The notes under the pieces: generated by a model | What the model was told of the DNA's origin: nothing | Database searches by the model: none | Seen by the model: only the letters and a program-made list of their open reading frames with translations | NCBI GenBank assembly: GCA_035578155.1 | Contig: JAPWDM010000005.1 | Location: forward strand, 26,100,877 to 26,164,876 | Direction of reading: 5' to 3' | Source: Brachynemurus nebulosus | Lineage: Eukaryota; Arthropoda; Insecta; Neuroptera; Myrmeleontidae | DNA length: 64,000 nucleotides | Shown: piece after piece, positions 1-11,302 of the stretch | Layout: every line of letters begins with the position of its first letter | Position numbering within the stretch: position 1 is the first letter of the stretch | Translations under genes and position numbers: made by a program

Positions 1-399
1 AACATATGAAAACTATGTCTTTTATTCAAGATTCTGTATGGACGGGTTTGATCCGAACAACCTAATACGTCATCAAACTTGGCAGCAAAGCCTCCCCACT
101 CTATGGTTATATACATATTTAGAGTTTGTGTTTGTGTGTGTAGGATAGTGGATGTTAGTATGTGTGATATTCGTTATGTATGTGGTCGAGGTGCATGGTG
201 GGAGTAGATACATACTACCGAACAACTGTATGCATGTACCTGCTACTAACACGATGTAACAATCAAGAGCCACCACTTAACAATGGTTGTGTACTCTTGT
301 AGAGCCGATTGACGACTAATCAGTAAGCAGTATAAAATGCAACTTATTGCAACTTTCGGACCACACTTTTCTATATGTAGGCTTCATCTGTCTCATCTG
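1..399. other. No gene or repeat recognised
   Basis: A short GT-rich stretch lies near 125-145. I see no coding pattern, inverted repeat or copy of any family described elsewhere in the window. Confidence 0.4.
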
Positions 400-645
400 T
401 GGTTACCAACAAACAGAGTGGTCACTGTTTCTCAAGACCAAATTTTCTTGACTTTTTCCAGATAATATTTGAGTTATTCCCTAACTTTACTGAAAAAATA
501 TTTGTAAAAACCCAGACTACCAATGCCATAAGCACCTGAAATCCTTAAGAAATCCAAATTTTTAGTTGTTTTCTTTTTTTACAGCCATTTTGACAGGACG
601 TAGATACGCTAGAATTTTTTCAGTTTTCAATAATTTAAAGTAAAA
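400..645. repeat. Dispersed repeat fragment (also at about 7.98-8.14 kb)
   Basis: The order of phrases here, a TTTACTGAAAAAATATTT stretch, then a T-rich tract, then TTTTTTCAGTTTTCAAT, recurs at about 7985-8140 in the same orientation. A GTGGCCAC-type block like the one near 8826-8845 is present in worn form near 410-425. I read this as an old copy of one dispersed family. The boundaries are approximate. Confidence 0.4.
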
Positions 646-2045
646 ATTAGCGATGTGTTGAATTTCTTTTAACGTCAACCTTGAAGATATGAAGACAATT
701 CAGTTTTTTTTATTTTCAGTACAGGGAGGACATAAAGAGGATAGTTTCAGCTTTCTAAAACTTTACTCCTATTTGTTTTAGCATCATTACTTTCGGAGAT
801 ATGGAAGATTAAAGTTAAAAGTACCATTTGTTGTTTAACCACAAATAACTCAAAGTAATGATGGTAGAAAAGTTTTTAAATAAAGAAATTAGAGGCTAGT
901 ACGCTCTAAAAAGGTATGATTTTTCATCAACGACAAATTTATTTGTGGGTGATGATCCCTCTAAAAAATATTAGGTACTACGTAATAGAAACAAAAATTA
1001 ACTTCAGCATGAAAAAAAGGCACTTCAAGCTAGATAAGATGTTTTTATCAAAATCATTTTTGGCTTATTTTTAACTAGAATACAACATCTTGAGGAAACG
1101 ACAACAATTTTCAATGTATATGATGAATTGATGAGTATACATATATTTATCGAGTGTTCCGTCACTGTCTTAGATATTTATTTTTCTTCTTGACACAGAA
1201 ATTAAGTGAACTGTAAAACACTGTGCAACGTTATATAATCAATTTAATGGCTTCGAAAAGAATATGCTTTGATTAAAATTTATTGGTTTTCGAAAAGAAG
1301 CAAAAGATCATAAGAAAAATCTCTTGAAATTTGTGTGCTTCTTGATTTTGATAAGAACATTTTCTGATAACACACAAAAACGAAAATAAAAATAACTAAA
1401 AAATATGATATTGCTTTAAAAGGAATTTTTCAATTTTGTTTCTGGGATCATTGCACTCACTCTTCAAATCATTGATAAAATCGTTTTAATAAACCTATTT
1501 ATTACATACGTATATATGCATACTATAGACATCGATAATATTTCGGTAACTGCGTATTGAACTATTTAAAAAACAGAGTTTTATATCTATGATAAGAATA
1601 GCATATAGCAAAACTTTTTGGCCAAACACTTGATGAATTAGATATTGTCCGAGAGAATTTAGCTACCCAAGCTATTTCATTCCACGTTGAACTGGAAAAT
1701 GATGTGTAAATATTAATGTGTTACTTGTATTGATGCTGAAACATATTTTATTTAGGGGATTTTAAAAATGTGATAGTAAAATCTTTAAACCACGCTCTGC
1801 TACCATAAATTTCAACACCCAAAAACGACAATGACATTAACAACTGCATCTTAGTTGTCCCGTTAAATTAATAAATATTTAATTAATTATTCATTTATTG
1901 TCTTATCCTTTCTGTTAATGTAAATATTATCTTTTTTCCCCAGTATTGGTAGCAATCCATAGTTGACAAGTTACTAGAAACCAGAAATTTTAAAACGAGT
2001 CAAGAATTGTGTTCTGTAGCGTGTTTCCGGCCACACGTGCATACA
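646..2045. other. AT-rich stretch without recognised features
   Basis: About 1.4 kb of AT-rich sequence. No open frame of note, no clear inverted repeat and no match to the other repeat families in the window that I could see. Confidence 0.4.
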
Positions 2046-2430
2046 ATGTAAGTTTTTCGAGAGTTGCAATTTTTTTTACAGCCAAACCGTTGATTTAACC
2101 GAACAATTGTTCAAATAAGAGTTGTAGATATCGACGGGCGCAACCGGTTGCTATCGTCAAGAGCTTTATAGCTCTCATGGTTTTCGAGCTATGATACAAA
2201 CTTATAGATTTTTAAATGAGACTATATGTTAATTTTTCGATAAAACTGATCTAATGCATCAATTAAAAATATAAATAAAGAAAAAATTTTTTTTACCCAA
2301 GTTAATTTTTTGAATTTTTCTTTAATTTAGCAATTAGGCGGTAAAAACACGCATATGAATTTGAGGCTACTTCAACCGACAGTGTTTTAGACAGTTAACA
2401 TTTCTATTACATCCAAGAAAAGAATTTTAT
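2046..2430. repeat. Mariner-type MITE, family C, copy 1 (one end kept)
   Basis: Starts with a worn GAGAGTTGC-type terminal segment near 2057. It goes on through ATCGACGGG near 2131 and AGCTTTATAGCTCTCATGG near 2162 to a block ending near 2425 that matches 19150-19210 in reverse. Copies 19080-19597 and 55073-55273 have both ends. Here the second terminal repeat is missing. At the point where the 19-kb copy has a long (TA)n array, this copy has only GCATATGAATTTG (near 2352). Confidence 0.6.
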
Positions 2431-3066
2431 TCAGTATCATTCTCTGTAATACAAATGATAGTAATTCAGATTTTGCAGTATAGATGTCGGGCTCTATTTC
2501 AAGATTTTTACATTTTTGTATAATAAAATCAAATTACTTTAAAAGATTAGTATTTAAACTTACTTAAAGTAACTTAATGTAAAAAAAATTTGAAATTATT
2601 CATTAATTTACTGAAAAATATATTTATTTTTTATTTATTTATAGAACGGTAGGTGGAAGTAAAATAAATGTACACACCCAGTACAAACCAAAGTGACATT
2701 GGCGTTTCTTAATAACAGCAAAGTGAGGTTAACTGGAAACGAAAATATTATTAATAAATGTACTCGAATGGTGTAAAAATATTTGAAATTCGAGAGTATT
2801 TTCTTTATATTAAAAACCAAATTAAAAAGGAGAAGTTTTTTCACAAAAAACTATTCATTTTTTTTAAAAATACTTCCTACAAAAATATGTTTAGACGCCT
2901 ATGTATCTGTCAAACAGTGACTTTTCAGAGAAAATATTTTTTTAGTCGAATTTTCTCCGAAAAATTAGACTTATACAGTCTATACGATAAGAGCTGCGAG
3001 AGGCGAGAGTCGGGGCGCTATCCGTTTTCGGACCCGTAGAACACGAATATGTAGAAAAAAAAAATT

Positions 3067-3070
<4 letters not shown>
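2431..3070. other. No gene or repeat recognised
   Basis: AT-rich. A slightly more GC-rich patch at 2990-3040 (GCGAGAGGCGAGAG) precedes the (AT)n array, but it gives no coding or structural signal that I can interpret. Confidence 0.35.

Positions 3071-3149
<79 letters not shown>
3071..3149. repeat. (AT)n microsatellite, about 78 bp
   Basis: Uninterrupted AT dinucleotides. Spurious tyrosine-isoleucine reading frames cross it on the minus strand and should not be called genes. Confidence 0.98.
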
Positions 3150-3150
<1 letters not shown>

Positions 3151-3179
3151 CCGCCACCTTTTAATTTGTGTAGGGCCCC

Positions 3180-4065
3180 CCTATGGAAGTTAAGAGATGA
3201 AATTTGGTAAATGGGGCTCATTTTCGAGGCACCTCATACTATCAAAGTGGGGTCAAATTTTGGGCAAATTTTTTTTCTGACCCGACCTTTAAGGGGGTGG
3301 TGGGGGGCGGAAAAGCAATAAAACTTTTCCAAACCGGTTTTAAATAATGTTTCGGTCAATTATCTACAACATATCCAAAAGTCAGCTTCCTAGGATGATA
3401 TGGTGGGAGTAGAGGGGGGAAAAACGATTTTCGCTGGATCTAACAGGCCCCCAGCCCCCCAGAATTAACGTAGAGGGTTGAAATTTGGTGTGTTGATAAA
3501 GTTCGTACCTAAGTTGTGCTTTTTGGAGGTTTTAATATTTTACCCCCACCCCCCTCATTTTTAAGCTACAATTTCATGCATTTTCGACGTTTTCGAAGTT
3601 TGTACCACTCGCACAGGTCACCCGAATAAACCTAGAGGGCTGAAATTTTGTATTCGGATTGAGTTAGTATCAAGGGGGTGCCTTTTGGGGGTCCCGACTT
3701 TTAACCCCTACCCCCACCATTTTTATACCAAAAAGAACATGATTTTTCTTGTTTTTTAACAGTTTCGTTCGGGTCAAAATCTCCCCAAATAAACCTAGAG
3801 GGCTGAAATTTGGTGTACAGGTTAAGCTAATAGCCAGACACTGTTTTTTGGAGGTTTCAACTTTTAACCCTTACCCCCACGATTTTTACGCCAATATTTC
3901 CTTAATTTTTTTGCTTGTTTTCTAACACGTCTAGAGACTCCATAAGGAAACCTAGAGGGCTGAAATTTTGTACGTGTATTCAGTTAGTATCCAGCTAGTA
4001 CCTTGTAGGGAGTCCACATCACTTTTCCCCCCACTTCTCCCATTTTTACATCGGAATTGAATGCT
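3180..4065. repeat. About 160-bp tandem repeat array, locus 1
   Basis: The phrase CCTAGAGGGCTGAAATTT recurs at about 3471 (worn), 3633, 3796 and 3953, a spacing of 157-163 bp. Each unit goes on with a GAGTTAGTATC-like block, a TTTTGGGGGTC block, a run of C and A (ACCCCCACC) and CATTTTTA. A leader with TCTACAACATATC and CAGCTTCC (3361-3395) precedes the units. The same leader-plus-units arrangement occurs at 34540-35150, so this is one mobile or dispersed element with internal tandem structure, not a local accident. No coding capacity seen. Confidence 0.8.
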
Positions 4066-4665
4066 ATTGTTAAATGTGTTTTAAAAGCATTATGTTTATT
4101 CTAAATACAAGTAGGCGAATAGTAATTTTAAAAAATTTAAAAAAAAGTGAACTTACTTTTATGACAAATGAAATACATACATATTAAGTAACTTAAAAAT
4201 GTTATTAAAGTCACTGTTTATTTATAAATTAGGAATTTTAGATTTTTAGTATTTATAAAATAGAAATTTTGGATTTTTTTGGAAAGAAAGAATATCTTTA
4301 TAAAGGCCTTCCAGTTTACTATTTAAGGTCCTTTTTTAATATTTAAAACTAAAACATAAAGGCAATTAGCGGATAAACATGGGCAGGAATGTCCTCGTAC
4401 GAATTGTGTTGGCTTTTTTTCTGCTACCTGTTTTCGGCACAAAATTGAAATTTACTGAGATACAGCCCTTAAATAATTAAAACCTCTTTTTAAAGCCTCG
4501 ATCAGCCGAACACTCATCACCAGTTTTGAAACCAACAAAATGACAATTCGGTTGTAGACTTTCAATCACATTTCGCTTGTAGACATTCAATACCGAAGAT
4601 GAAGGGGAAAATTCGACTACCGTGATGGGGTCCCGCTGCTCACGGCGTTTTTTTTTTTATTTTTC
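4066..4665. repeat. Distal part of the 160-bp-array element
   Basis: Bases 4595-4655 (GAAAATTCGACTACCGTGATGG, then GCTGCTCACGG and a poly-T) match 35205-35250 at the end of the second locus. CCGTGA and TCACGG can pair around a short loop. The intervening 4080-4500 is AT-rich and has no clear partner at the other locus, so it may be an insertion or fast-diverging spacer. Confidence 0.5.
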
Positions 4666-4984
4666 AATGAATTAAAACTGAAATTTTATTTCCTTATTGT
4701 ATTAGATATCATTTTTATATGATAATTTAATTTATTTAACAATTTTAATTTCCGATGGAAAACGTAATAATCGTTTAATTTTTCGTTACTACATTGATTA
4801 AAATGGCAGCCATATTGAGCTACTATCTTTTTAAATTACGTAGAATCCTAACCGTTTGCAAGCACTTGAGTACGAAATTTAAAAGTGACATTTTTAAAAC
4901 GTTATAATTACTCAAAAATATGAGATATAACAATGACAATTTGAATGTTACTGATAGTTTTGGATCATAAACAAATTTTTGAAA
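4666..4984. other. No gene or repeat recognised
   Basis: AT-rich sequence between the 160-bp element and a mariner-type MITE fragment. It may include a worn inner part of the latter. Confidence 0.3.
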
Positions 4985-5193
4985 AACTTTTAAACATACG
5001 TTTCCATTTAAAGAACTATAAGTTTGCATCGTAGCTCGAAAACTATAAGAGCAATAAAGCTCCTGACTATAGCAATTGGTTGCCCCGTCGATATCTACAA
5101 CACTTCTTTGAACAATTTTTTGATTCAATTAACGGTTTCGTTGCAATCAAAATGGCAACTCTCGAAAAACTCACGCTGTATATATACCAACCA
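4985..5193. repeat. Mariner-type MITE, family C, copy 2 (right end kept)
   Basis: Contains GCATCGTAGCTCGAAAACTA near 5027, CGTCGATATCTACAAC near 5085, and a terminal segment GGCAACTCTCGAAAAACTCACGCTG ending at about 5179 and followed by TA. This is the family C terminal repeat, as in the 201-bp copy at 55073-55273. The left terminal repeat is not visible. Confidence 0.65.
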
Positions 5194-5847
5194 ATATACA
5201 GAGACCCATTTCGTTCTTCAAACGTAAATTCACAGCTCAATAATTAAGTTTTATCGTAAGAACCGGTGGCAGCGTGTGCAATAACTTTCAGAGACCATAC
5301 GTTTCAAAAAATTTACAGTAAAATACGATTTTTGATTCCGGTTTTTTTTTTATTAATTGTCAAAAGTTTATTTTTATTAACCAACTTTTATTAACATTTT
5401 ATTACAAAACAACAATATATTGTTCAACGCGTTCAATAATAACATAATTCAAACCACCAAAATAGTTATTAAAATTTATAATTAGCTGCTTATTGAACTT
5501 GAAATCTACAATATAATATGTGATATTATACTTTTTTATGAAGCTATAAACCATTGTTAATCTAAGCTATTCAATTTAGCCAATTATTAGTTTCTCAATG
5601 TTATTCGATACCTCACATCTTCGAACAAACGCCTCTCCCAACGAACAATAACGATTGATTTTCTCTTTATTGCGTTATATTACCAATATTAAAATTTAAT
5701 AGTATCATTAATTACATAAACGAATAAAAAAAAATCAAACCATTTAACACGATTTTGCCTACACTAAAACATTTTATCCAAAAAATAAAATTTTAATGTT
5801 TAAGAAAAAAAATACTAAATTATAATAAGAAATTTAATCAAAAAAAA

Positions 5848-5852
<5 letters not shown>
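5194..5852. other. AT-rich stretch without recognised features
   Basis: Very AT-rich. No open frame, inverted repeat or family match recognised. Confidence 0.4.

Positions 5853-5916
<64 letters not shown>
5853..5916. repeat. (TA)n microsatellite, about 64 bp
   Basis: Uninterrupted TA dinucleotides directly beside the left end of dispersed family A copy 1. Confidence 0.97.
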
Positions 5917-5917
<1 letters not shown>

Positions 5918-5921
<4 letters not shown>

Positions 5922-7147
5922 GGTCAAGTGCATATTAGGCACGCATTAAATTAAAGTTCCTCAGCGATAAGAATTCTTTGCAACTTTCGGGATAAGATAT
6001 AGGACATTTCTGTATATTTTTTACGGTCTCTTTTAACAACAAGTGAATATTTCAATTACATTACTTACACATGTGTTACCTGAAAGTCAATTGCGTGACA
6101 ATTTCATTCACTGTATTTTTTAAAGAAACACATAAACTATGAAGTTGAATATTTTGCAAACGAGACCTCTATGTAGACCAAAAATAGTTAAAGTAACCTC
6201 AACTTTATTTTAATAGACCTTTCTAATGATATTTCACACGATAGTACTTAGGATATGTAGAATTATTTTCGGAGATACTTATAAAAAGCATTTCCAAGCC
6301 TTTTCAATATTTGAGAGAATTACTGGGAACCCTTTTCTCTACTTTTTGAATTTTTGAAAATACATCTTAAACGAGTTAATTTTAACCGAGTATTCTTAGT
6401 CAGTGCTAAATCTTTATTTTTTCCAAATTTCTTGAATCCACGGTTGAAAAATTACTTTTACTTTGAAGTTCAATATTTCGCAAATAAACCGGGCTTTAAA
6501 CGTGAAAAGTCCTAAAAGAAATTTCAATTTTGAGAGCCCTTTCTAATGATAGATATCCCACACACTAAGAATGGTATGGACACCCGTAACCGTAACCAAA
6601 ACTACCGAATATCTGAAATAAAAGAATATGCGAAACCGAAACCGTGTCCAAAATAAGTTTCAGATACACTTATATCGGAAAATTACAGACAACTGCCGTT
6701 GGAGAATAGAGTTTAAATTCAAGGAAGTTTATGCTGCATGTATTTGTTTCGATAGATTTTCGTTGACTCATGTGTTGTTTTCACTTTTTTGGTGGTACTT
6801 TCCCTTTTCTTTTAAAACAAAAGTTCACTAAAACAATTATTTTTAACAGTAATCGTATCTGTAACATTATCCGAAATTATTACATATTCGAAACCGAAAC
6901 CGAAACCAAAAAAAAATGTTTTTAAATATACGTATCCGTATCCATATCCGAAACTCATATTCGTAACATCCCTACCCACACAATGTCGGATTTGGTAAGT
7001 GAAAAAAATTTTCAATCCCACTTTTCAATATTAACTCATTGTCAGGCCTACTCCAAAAAAATGTAGGAATTTATTGGAGTTGTGACGGACGGACAAATTT
7101 GACGAAATTACAGGGATTCAGAGACTTTTTCTTCGGAACCCCAAAAA
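5918..7147. repeat. Dispersed family A, copy 1 (interrupted)
   Basis: Begins with GGTCAAGTGCATATTAGGCA and ends with GACGGACGGACAAATTTGACG, then TTCGGAACCCC. The same two ends bound the copy at 31824-32634. Internal blocks shared with the other copies include CAATATTTCGCAAAT and CCCTTTCTAATGATA. The copy is split by a hAT-type MITE (6565-6974). Without the insert it is about 0.8 kb. No transposase frame seen. From memory, similar ends (GGTTCCG at one end, CGGAACCCT at the other) are common in insect genomes. I could not check this. Confidence 0.7.
6565..6974. mobile_element. hAT-type MITE with 8-bp target duplication CCCACACA
   Basis: The flanks CCCACACA (6557-6564 and 6975-6982) are identical. 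The right end read backwards is TAGGGATGTTACGAAT. The left end TAAGAATGGTATGGAC matches it at about 10 of 15 positions. Subterminal CCGAAACCGAAACC and CCGTAACCGTAACC hexamer repeats are present near both ends. The copy of family A at 31824-32634 has CATCCCACAACGTGG at this exact site without the insert, which confirms the boundaries. Confidence 0.85.
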
Positions 7148-7740
7148 CGTCACCAGTTGACAAAAAACAAATAACTCCCTCTAAATCATCCAACTCAAAA
7201 AATTGAGTTACTTAAAGTTTCACATTTCAATTCGATGATGGTAAAGTTCAAACAGTTCCATTTTATCGTTAAAATAAACAATGAAATTTGTTTATAATAA
7301 TGACAGAGGTTAAGAAGTATTTTGATCCTTACCTCCTCCCTACCCCCACCAGTACCGCCACTACTCAACCCACCGCTCTCAATAAGTTATTTAACTAGTC
7401 AATACAACACAATACAACGCGTCCTAACTCAACATAAATTTTATGTTTTGTATATTATTGTTTGGTTATCAATTCCAGGCACGTAGCTTATCTTTATTTA
7501 GGCTCGATCGCCGTTGCCTGACTAACTGACCGGGACTCACTCACACTACAATCGGGACTCCTCATTTTCCTAAAGTATAGTTTGCAAAAACATTTCTAAT
7601 CAACACATCAAATAATAAATACTGTCCGAGACCGGGCATATGAAAAGTGTATTAATTAGGACGATAAATTTATATAGATCTTTTTACAAACAAACTATAT
7701 AAGGATAATAATTAAAACATTTGTTCAGTGGCATATTTAC
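7148..7740. other. No gene or repeat recognised
   Basis: Contains a C-rich patch (CCTACCCCCACCAGTACC near 7340) and CGGGACTC direct repeats near 7531 and 7553. Nothing further can be supported. Confidence 0.35.
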
Positions 7741-7914
7741 GAGGAAGGGGCGTTAATTGAGTTATAACCCGAGACGATAAATATTTCTAAAATGAATTTC
7801 ATTATTTTAATAGTAAAATGAAAAGTTCACACTCAAATCACCAAATTCAATGGATCACCTTAATTCAAATCACCTCTAACAAACTTGATTTGAAAAACAA
7901 TAAATTATTAAATT

Positions 7915-7928
7915 TGATGACGTCATCA
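7915..7928. promoter_or_regulatory. CRE-like palindrome TGATGACGTCATCA in a repeat
   Basis: A perfect 14-bp palindrome containing the full CREB/ATF core TGACGTCA. The identical 14-mer is at 19935-19948, and the 8-bp core is at 57270-57277. A further core is at 44946-44953. Because three of the four sit in dispersed family E, this is probably a property of the repeat. Regulatory use is untested. Confidence 0.4.
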
Positions 7929-8249
7929 AGTTTACTAGAATTTTTCTATCGCATAAAGAATTTAAATAAATAAAATGATAGAACTTTTCTCGGACTTTAC
8001 TAAAAAAATATTTCCAATTCAAAATTCAAATTTTCTTTTTCTTTTTTTTTAGACCTAACCGCAAGTGCAATGGAATCATCAGTACCGAGGCATTTATTAG
8101 CTCAAGTTTTTTCAATTTTCAATATTTTTATAAAAAAAAATATTTAAATTTTTTAAATTTCTGGTAGTATAACTAAAATCAAACCGGTTTAATCACCGAC
8201 TCTATCAATGGCACTCGAAATTCCAAATAGGCCCTTTTTTATTCAGGAT

Positions 8250-8673
8250 CGCCGGATCTAGATTATCTCTAGAATCAAAATTCTCTTCTTTTCATTCCCA
8301 CTAGGGGAGGCAAAGTTTCCTGTTGGCGCCCCCGCAACAAAAAAACAATTTTTCCTGGAAGTGACGACAAAAAATGTCATCTGGACTCTATCATAAATGG
8401 TCTCTATCGACCTTTTTTTTTGGTCAAACTCACCTTAACCCTATCATGAACACTCACTCACATGAACACTTTTTTTGCTCGTCACTTTCAAAATTTTTTA
8501 AATTTTACTAACTCTATCGTGAATACTCACTGTTGACCCTTTTTTTTACTCGTTACTTCCAAAATTTTTTTAAATTTTACTGCGCCAAACAAATTTTCGC
8601 CGTTTTGGCGCCCCTAAAACCTTGCAGGGGGGCACGTGCCCCGACTTTCCCTCCCCCTATAGATCCGGCCCTG
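8250..8673. mobile_element. hAT-type MITE with 8-bp target duplication TTCAGGAT
   Basis: TTCAGGAT lies at 8242-8249 and 8674-8681. The right end read backwards begins CAGGGCCGGATCTATAG. The left end has GCCGGATCTAGA and seems to have lost its first few bases. The interior holds worn direct repeats (CTATCRTGAA...CACTC, then TTTTTTTACTCGTTACTTCC and AAATTTTACT) about 90-100 bp apart and GGCGCCCC blocks near both ends. No coding capacity. Confidence 0.75.
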
Positions 8674-9125
8674 TTCAGGATACAACGTTCCCGTATTATT
8701 GACGAAAAGAAAATACAACAGGTGTGGAATATAGTGGAAACTTTACTGCGCTAGCATCATGAATTAAAAAATAATCCTTGACTTCAATAAAAAATTTCCT
8801 GATATTTCCCTGACTTTTCCCAGTTTTCTAGAAGTGGCCACCTTGTCGAATGATGAAATTGGAAGCGAGTTATAAGTTTTCGATGTGGCCCTTTTCATTT
8901 TTACTAAAATTAGGTAGATAGGATCACTAGAAAAACAAGATTTCTATCCAACAAATCATGAAATCTGTTTGCAAATGTTTACGAATATTTGCAAACATTT
9001 GACACAATGTTAACAACAATGATAGTGATTAAAGATTTCCTAATAGTAAAATAGGTAATTTATATGAATAGAGACGGTAAGGACACCGGTAGCCGACGAT
9101 AAAACATTAAATCCGTCTCTGTATT

Positions 9126-9930
9126 TGTTGTAAAATTCTAGGTCCAAAATTCCGAACAATGAATCGCAAACGATTCTTGAGGTGAATATAACAACGGAAA
9201 GGAGACAATATAAAAAAAAGAAAATAACAGAGGAGAAATTCAGATGCTTCCATTAACGATAATTTTCTCATTATAAATTGACAACGATAAAATCAATTTT
9301 CTAAAGAAGAAAAAATTTTCTACTTTTCATCTGTCGTCTAGATGATGAGAAAAAACAATGAAAATTTCTGCTATGACATCAATTTCAAAGTAATATTTAC
9401 TAAATGGTTTTCCATCAGCGCCAATCCATGTCCACCCTTTCTACGTTCCCTCACCAAAACAAAACAGTAGGTACATGTGGTGAGTTAAACAAAGATGACA
9501 CGTGCGGGGGCGGGGGGCAGAAAATAGACGATGTTACAAACCGAACAGTGAACCGAAGGGCGTTGTTTTGTGTCACTGTCGTTGGATGGCGTGAGTTTTT
9601 GTAGCATGATTTAAGCACAAGATATATTACGTATCCGGACTGGCACTGATGCGGTCTTCGTTTTTCGAGTATAATAGCAATTTTATGCGCTGACCTAAAA
9701 TGGATGGTATGCGTTGCAATGTCAGCTCGTTCATTGTGAATTTGATCCCCCACCACTTCATGTCTCCCACTCTCATCCCTACCACCATTTGGTCAACATT
9801 CTTATCATTGTTATACATACGTATCTGTGGTTATATAGGAAATACCACCTAAAAATATCATACCAACATATGAGCCGTCTATTTTCAAAGTGGATGAAGT
9901 CCATTTTCCAAATAAATCAAGCTAGAGCTA
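9126..9930. other. Mixed-composition stretch, no gene recognised
   Basis: Bases 9470-9800 are richer in G and C than the surroundings (GGGGGCGGGGGG near 9507) and have overlapping open frames of 60-100 codons on both strands. None has a recognisable domain or a matching frame elsewhere. It could be single-copy regulatory or intronic DNA. Confidence 0.35.
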
Positions 9931-9935
9931 CTTTT

Positions 9936-10744
9936 AACCGACTTCAAAAACGAGCAGGTTCTCAATTCAACCCGTATGTTTTTTTGTTTTTTTGTTTTTA
10001 TGTATGTTAACCGATTTCTCCCATATTTCTGGGCCAATTTATGCCATTCTTTTTTTGGTTAGTAGATAAAGCTCTCCAGGTGGTCCCATAAAAATTTTAG
10101 TAACATTAGTTGAGCAATTTTTTAACCACCTTTAATAATATGAATAATTATGGCAATTTTAAAATTTGTATAATGATTATGCAAAATTGTTTACTTTAAA
10201 AACTATAGTAATATATTTTTAAATTTATGTTAATCTAATTATTCTAAAAATAATTTTTTGACAATATCTAATTTAAAAAATTCTTCAATGACTTGAAAAT
10301 TGGTTGATTTCCAATGATTTTTATTTTCCTAGTATATAGTTATTACTTTGAACACTATTTTTGTTCCAAATTTCAAAGCAGTCAATGAGTGCCAAGATTA
10401 TGATTTTTGGACAATAAAATTTTTGAAACTATTCCAGCTAAATTTTTAAAAATTTGGGATACTTCTTCTTTTAAACAATTATCTCTATAAGGGCTAATAA
10501 GCATTGTCACTAAAAGATGTGAAATAAAAGCTTTTTTAAACGATCGACTTCAAAATTAAAAAATAATTAATAGCATGAATTTTAAAGTCAGCTGGGGGCG
10601 CGCAGTATAAAAAAAATATAGTCTCGAAGTATTTATGAATTTTTGGAAGAACATCCGATCCTAATTTTTTATACGACACCCCGCCTGACTTCAAAATGCG
10701 TGCTATTAGTTATTTTTTAATTTTTGAAGTCGGTTTTTTTAAAA
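9936..10744. repeat. Dispersed element bounded by ACCGACTTCAAAAA
   Basis: Left end AACCGACTTCAAAAACGAGC at about 9938, followed by a CAGGTTCTCAATTC block. The right end TTTTTGAAGTCGGTTTTTTT at about 10721 is its inverted match. From memory, this left end is a common insect repeat (unchecked). The right third is a large palindrome, listed separately. No reading frame of note. Confidence 0.65.
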
Positions 10745-10750
10745 AAGCTT
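10528..10750. repeat. About 220-bp near-palindrome
   Basis: Both arms begin AAGCTTTTTTAAA when read inward. They go on through CGACTTCAAAA, a TTAAAAAATAA block, and GTCAGSYGGGG, then into a short central loop around 10620-10670. About 90 bp on each side can pair with scattered mismatches. An RNA copy would fold into a long hairpin. Confidence 0.8.
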
Positions 10751-10884
10751 TTTAATATTTACATTTTTACATTATCATTTCATTTTGAGCTAAGGTGTTT
10801 AAAATCACTAACATTTTGTAAAACGAAAATTTGCTGATTAATAAAATGATAAAACTTAAGTCTCTGAAGAATGTTATGCAATAA

Positions 10885-11234
10885 AGTCTTAATACCCCTG
10901 TCGCAGCGTCTGCATAACATAGCGAATTTCCAAATCTTGGGCACTGGCGGATCTCATCTAAGACCTGTATCTATTTAAAATAGTTTAGCTTTCTAAGAGT
11001 CAAAGAATTTTTAAAATCGGCTGGGTAATTAGTTTTGGTATTTTTGGGGACCCAAGAACCCGAACGGATCTTGTGCAGCATAGTTGTATCCATCTAAAAT
11101 AATTTAGTTCTCTAGCAGCGAGAAATTTTTTAGCATAGGTTCGATAGCTTATTACTGGCGTTTTCGGATCTGCAAGATCCCGGTGGACCTCATTAAAAAA
11201 TCAGCTCGACCGTATATTCTAGGCGGACTTTATG

Positions 11235-11302
<68 letters not shown>

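Larger units (their letters stand above)
7741..9125. repeat. Dispersed family E, copy 1 (composite, interrupted)
   Basis: Contains TGATGACGTCATCAAG (from 7915), followed by TTTACTAGAATTTTT. Later come CATTTTTACTAAAATTAGG near 8895 and GGATCACTAGAAAAACAAG near 8920. It ends near TTAAATCCGTCTCTGTATTTG at 9105. The same blocks occur in the same order at 35800-36780, and in pieces at 57060-57840 and 62150-62720 (the last in reverse). It is split by a hAT-type MITE and overlaps the dispersed fragment also seen at 400-645, so more than one old element may be stacked here. Confidence 0.5.

Noticed and set aside
2942..3221. Reading frames of alternating tyrosine and isoleucine, here and at the other (AT)n arrays
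   Set aside because: Translation of pure (AT)n dinucleotides. Not genes.
4595..4655. Helitron 3' end (hairpin before the terminus)
   Set aside because: CCGTGA/TCACGG can pair, but no CTRR terminus or TC start was found, and the poly-T tail does not fit.
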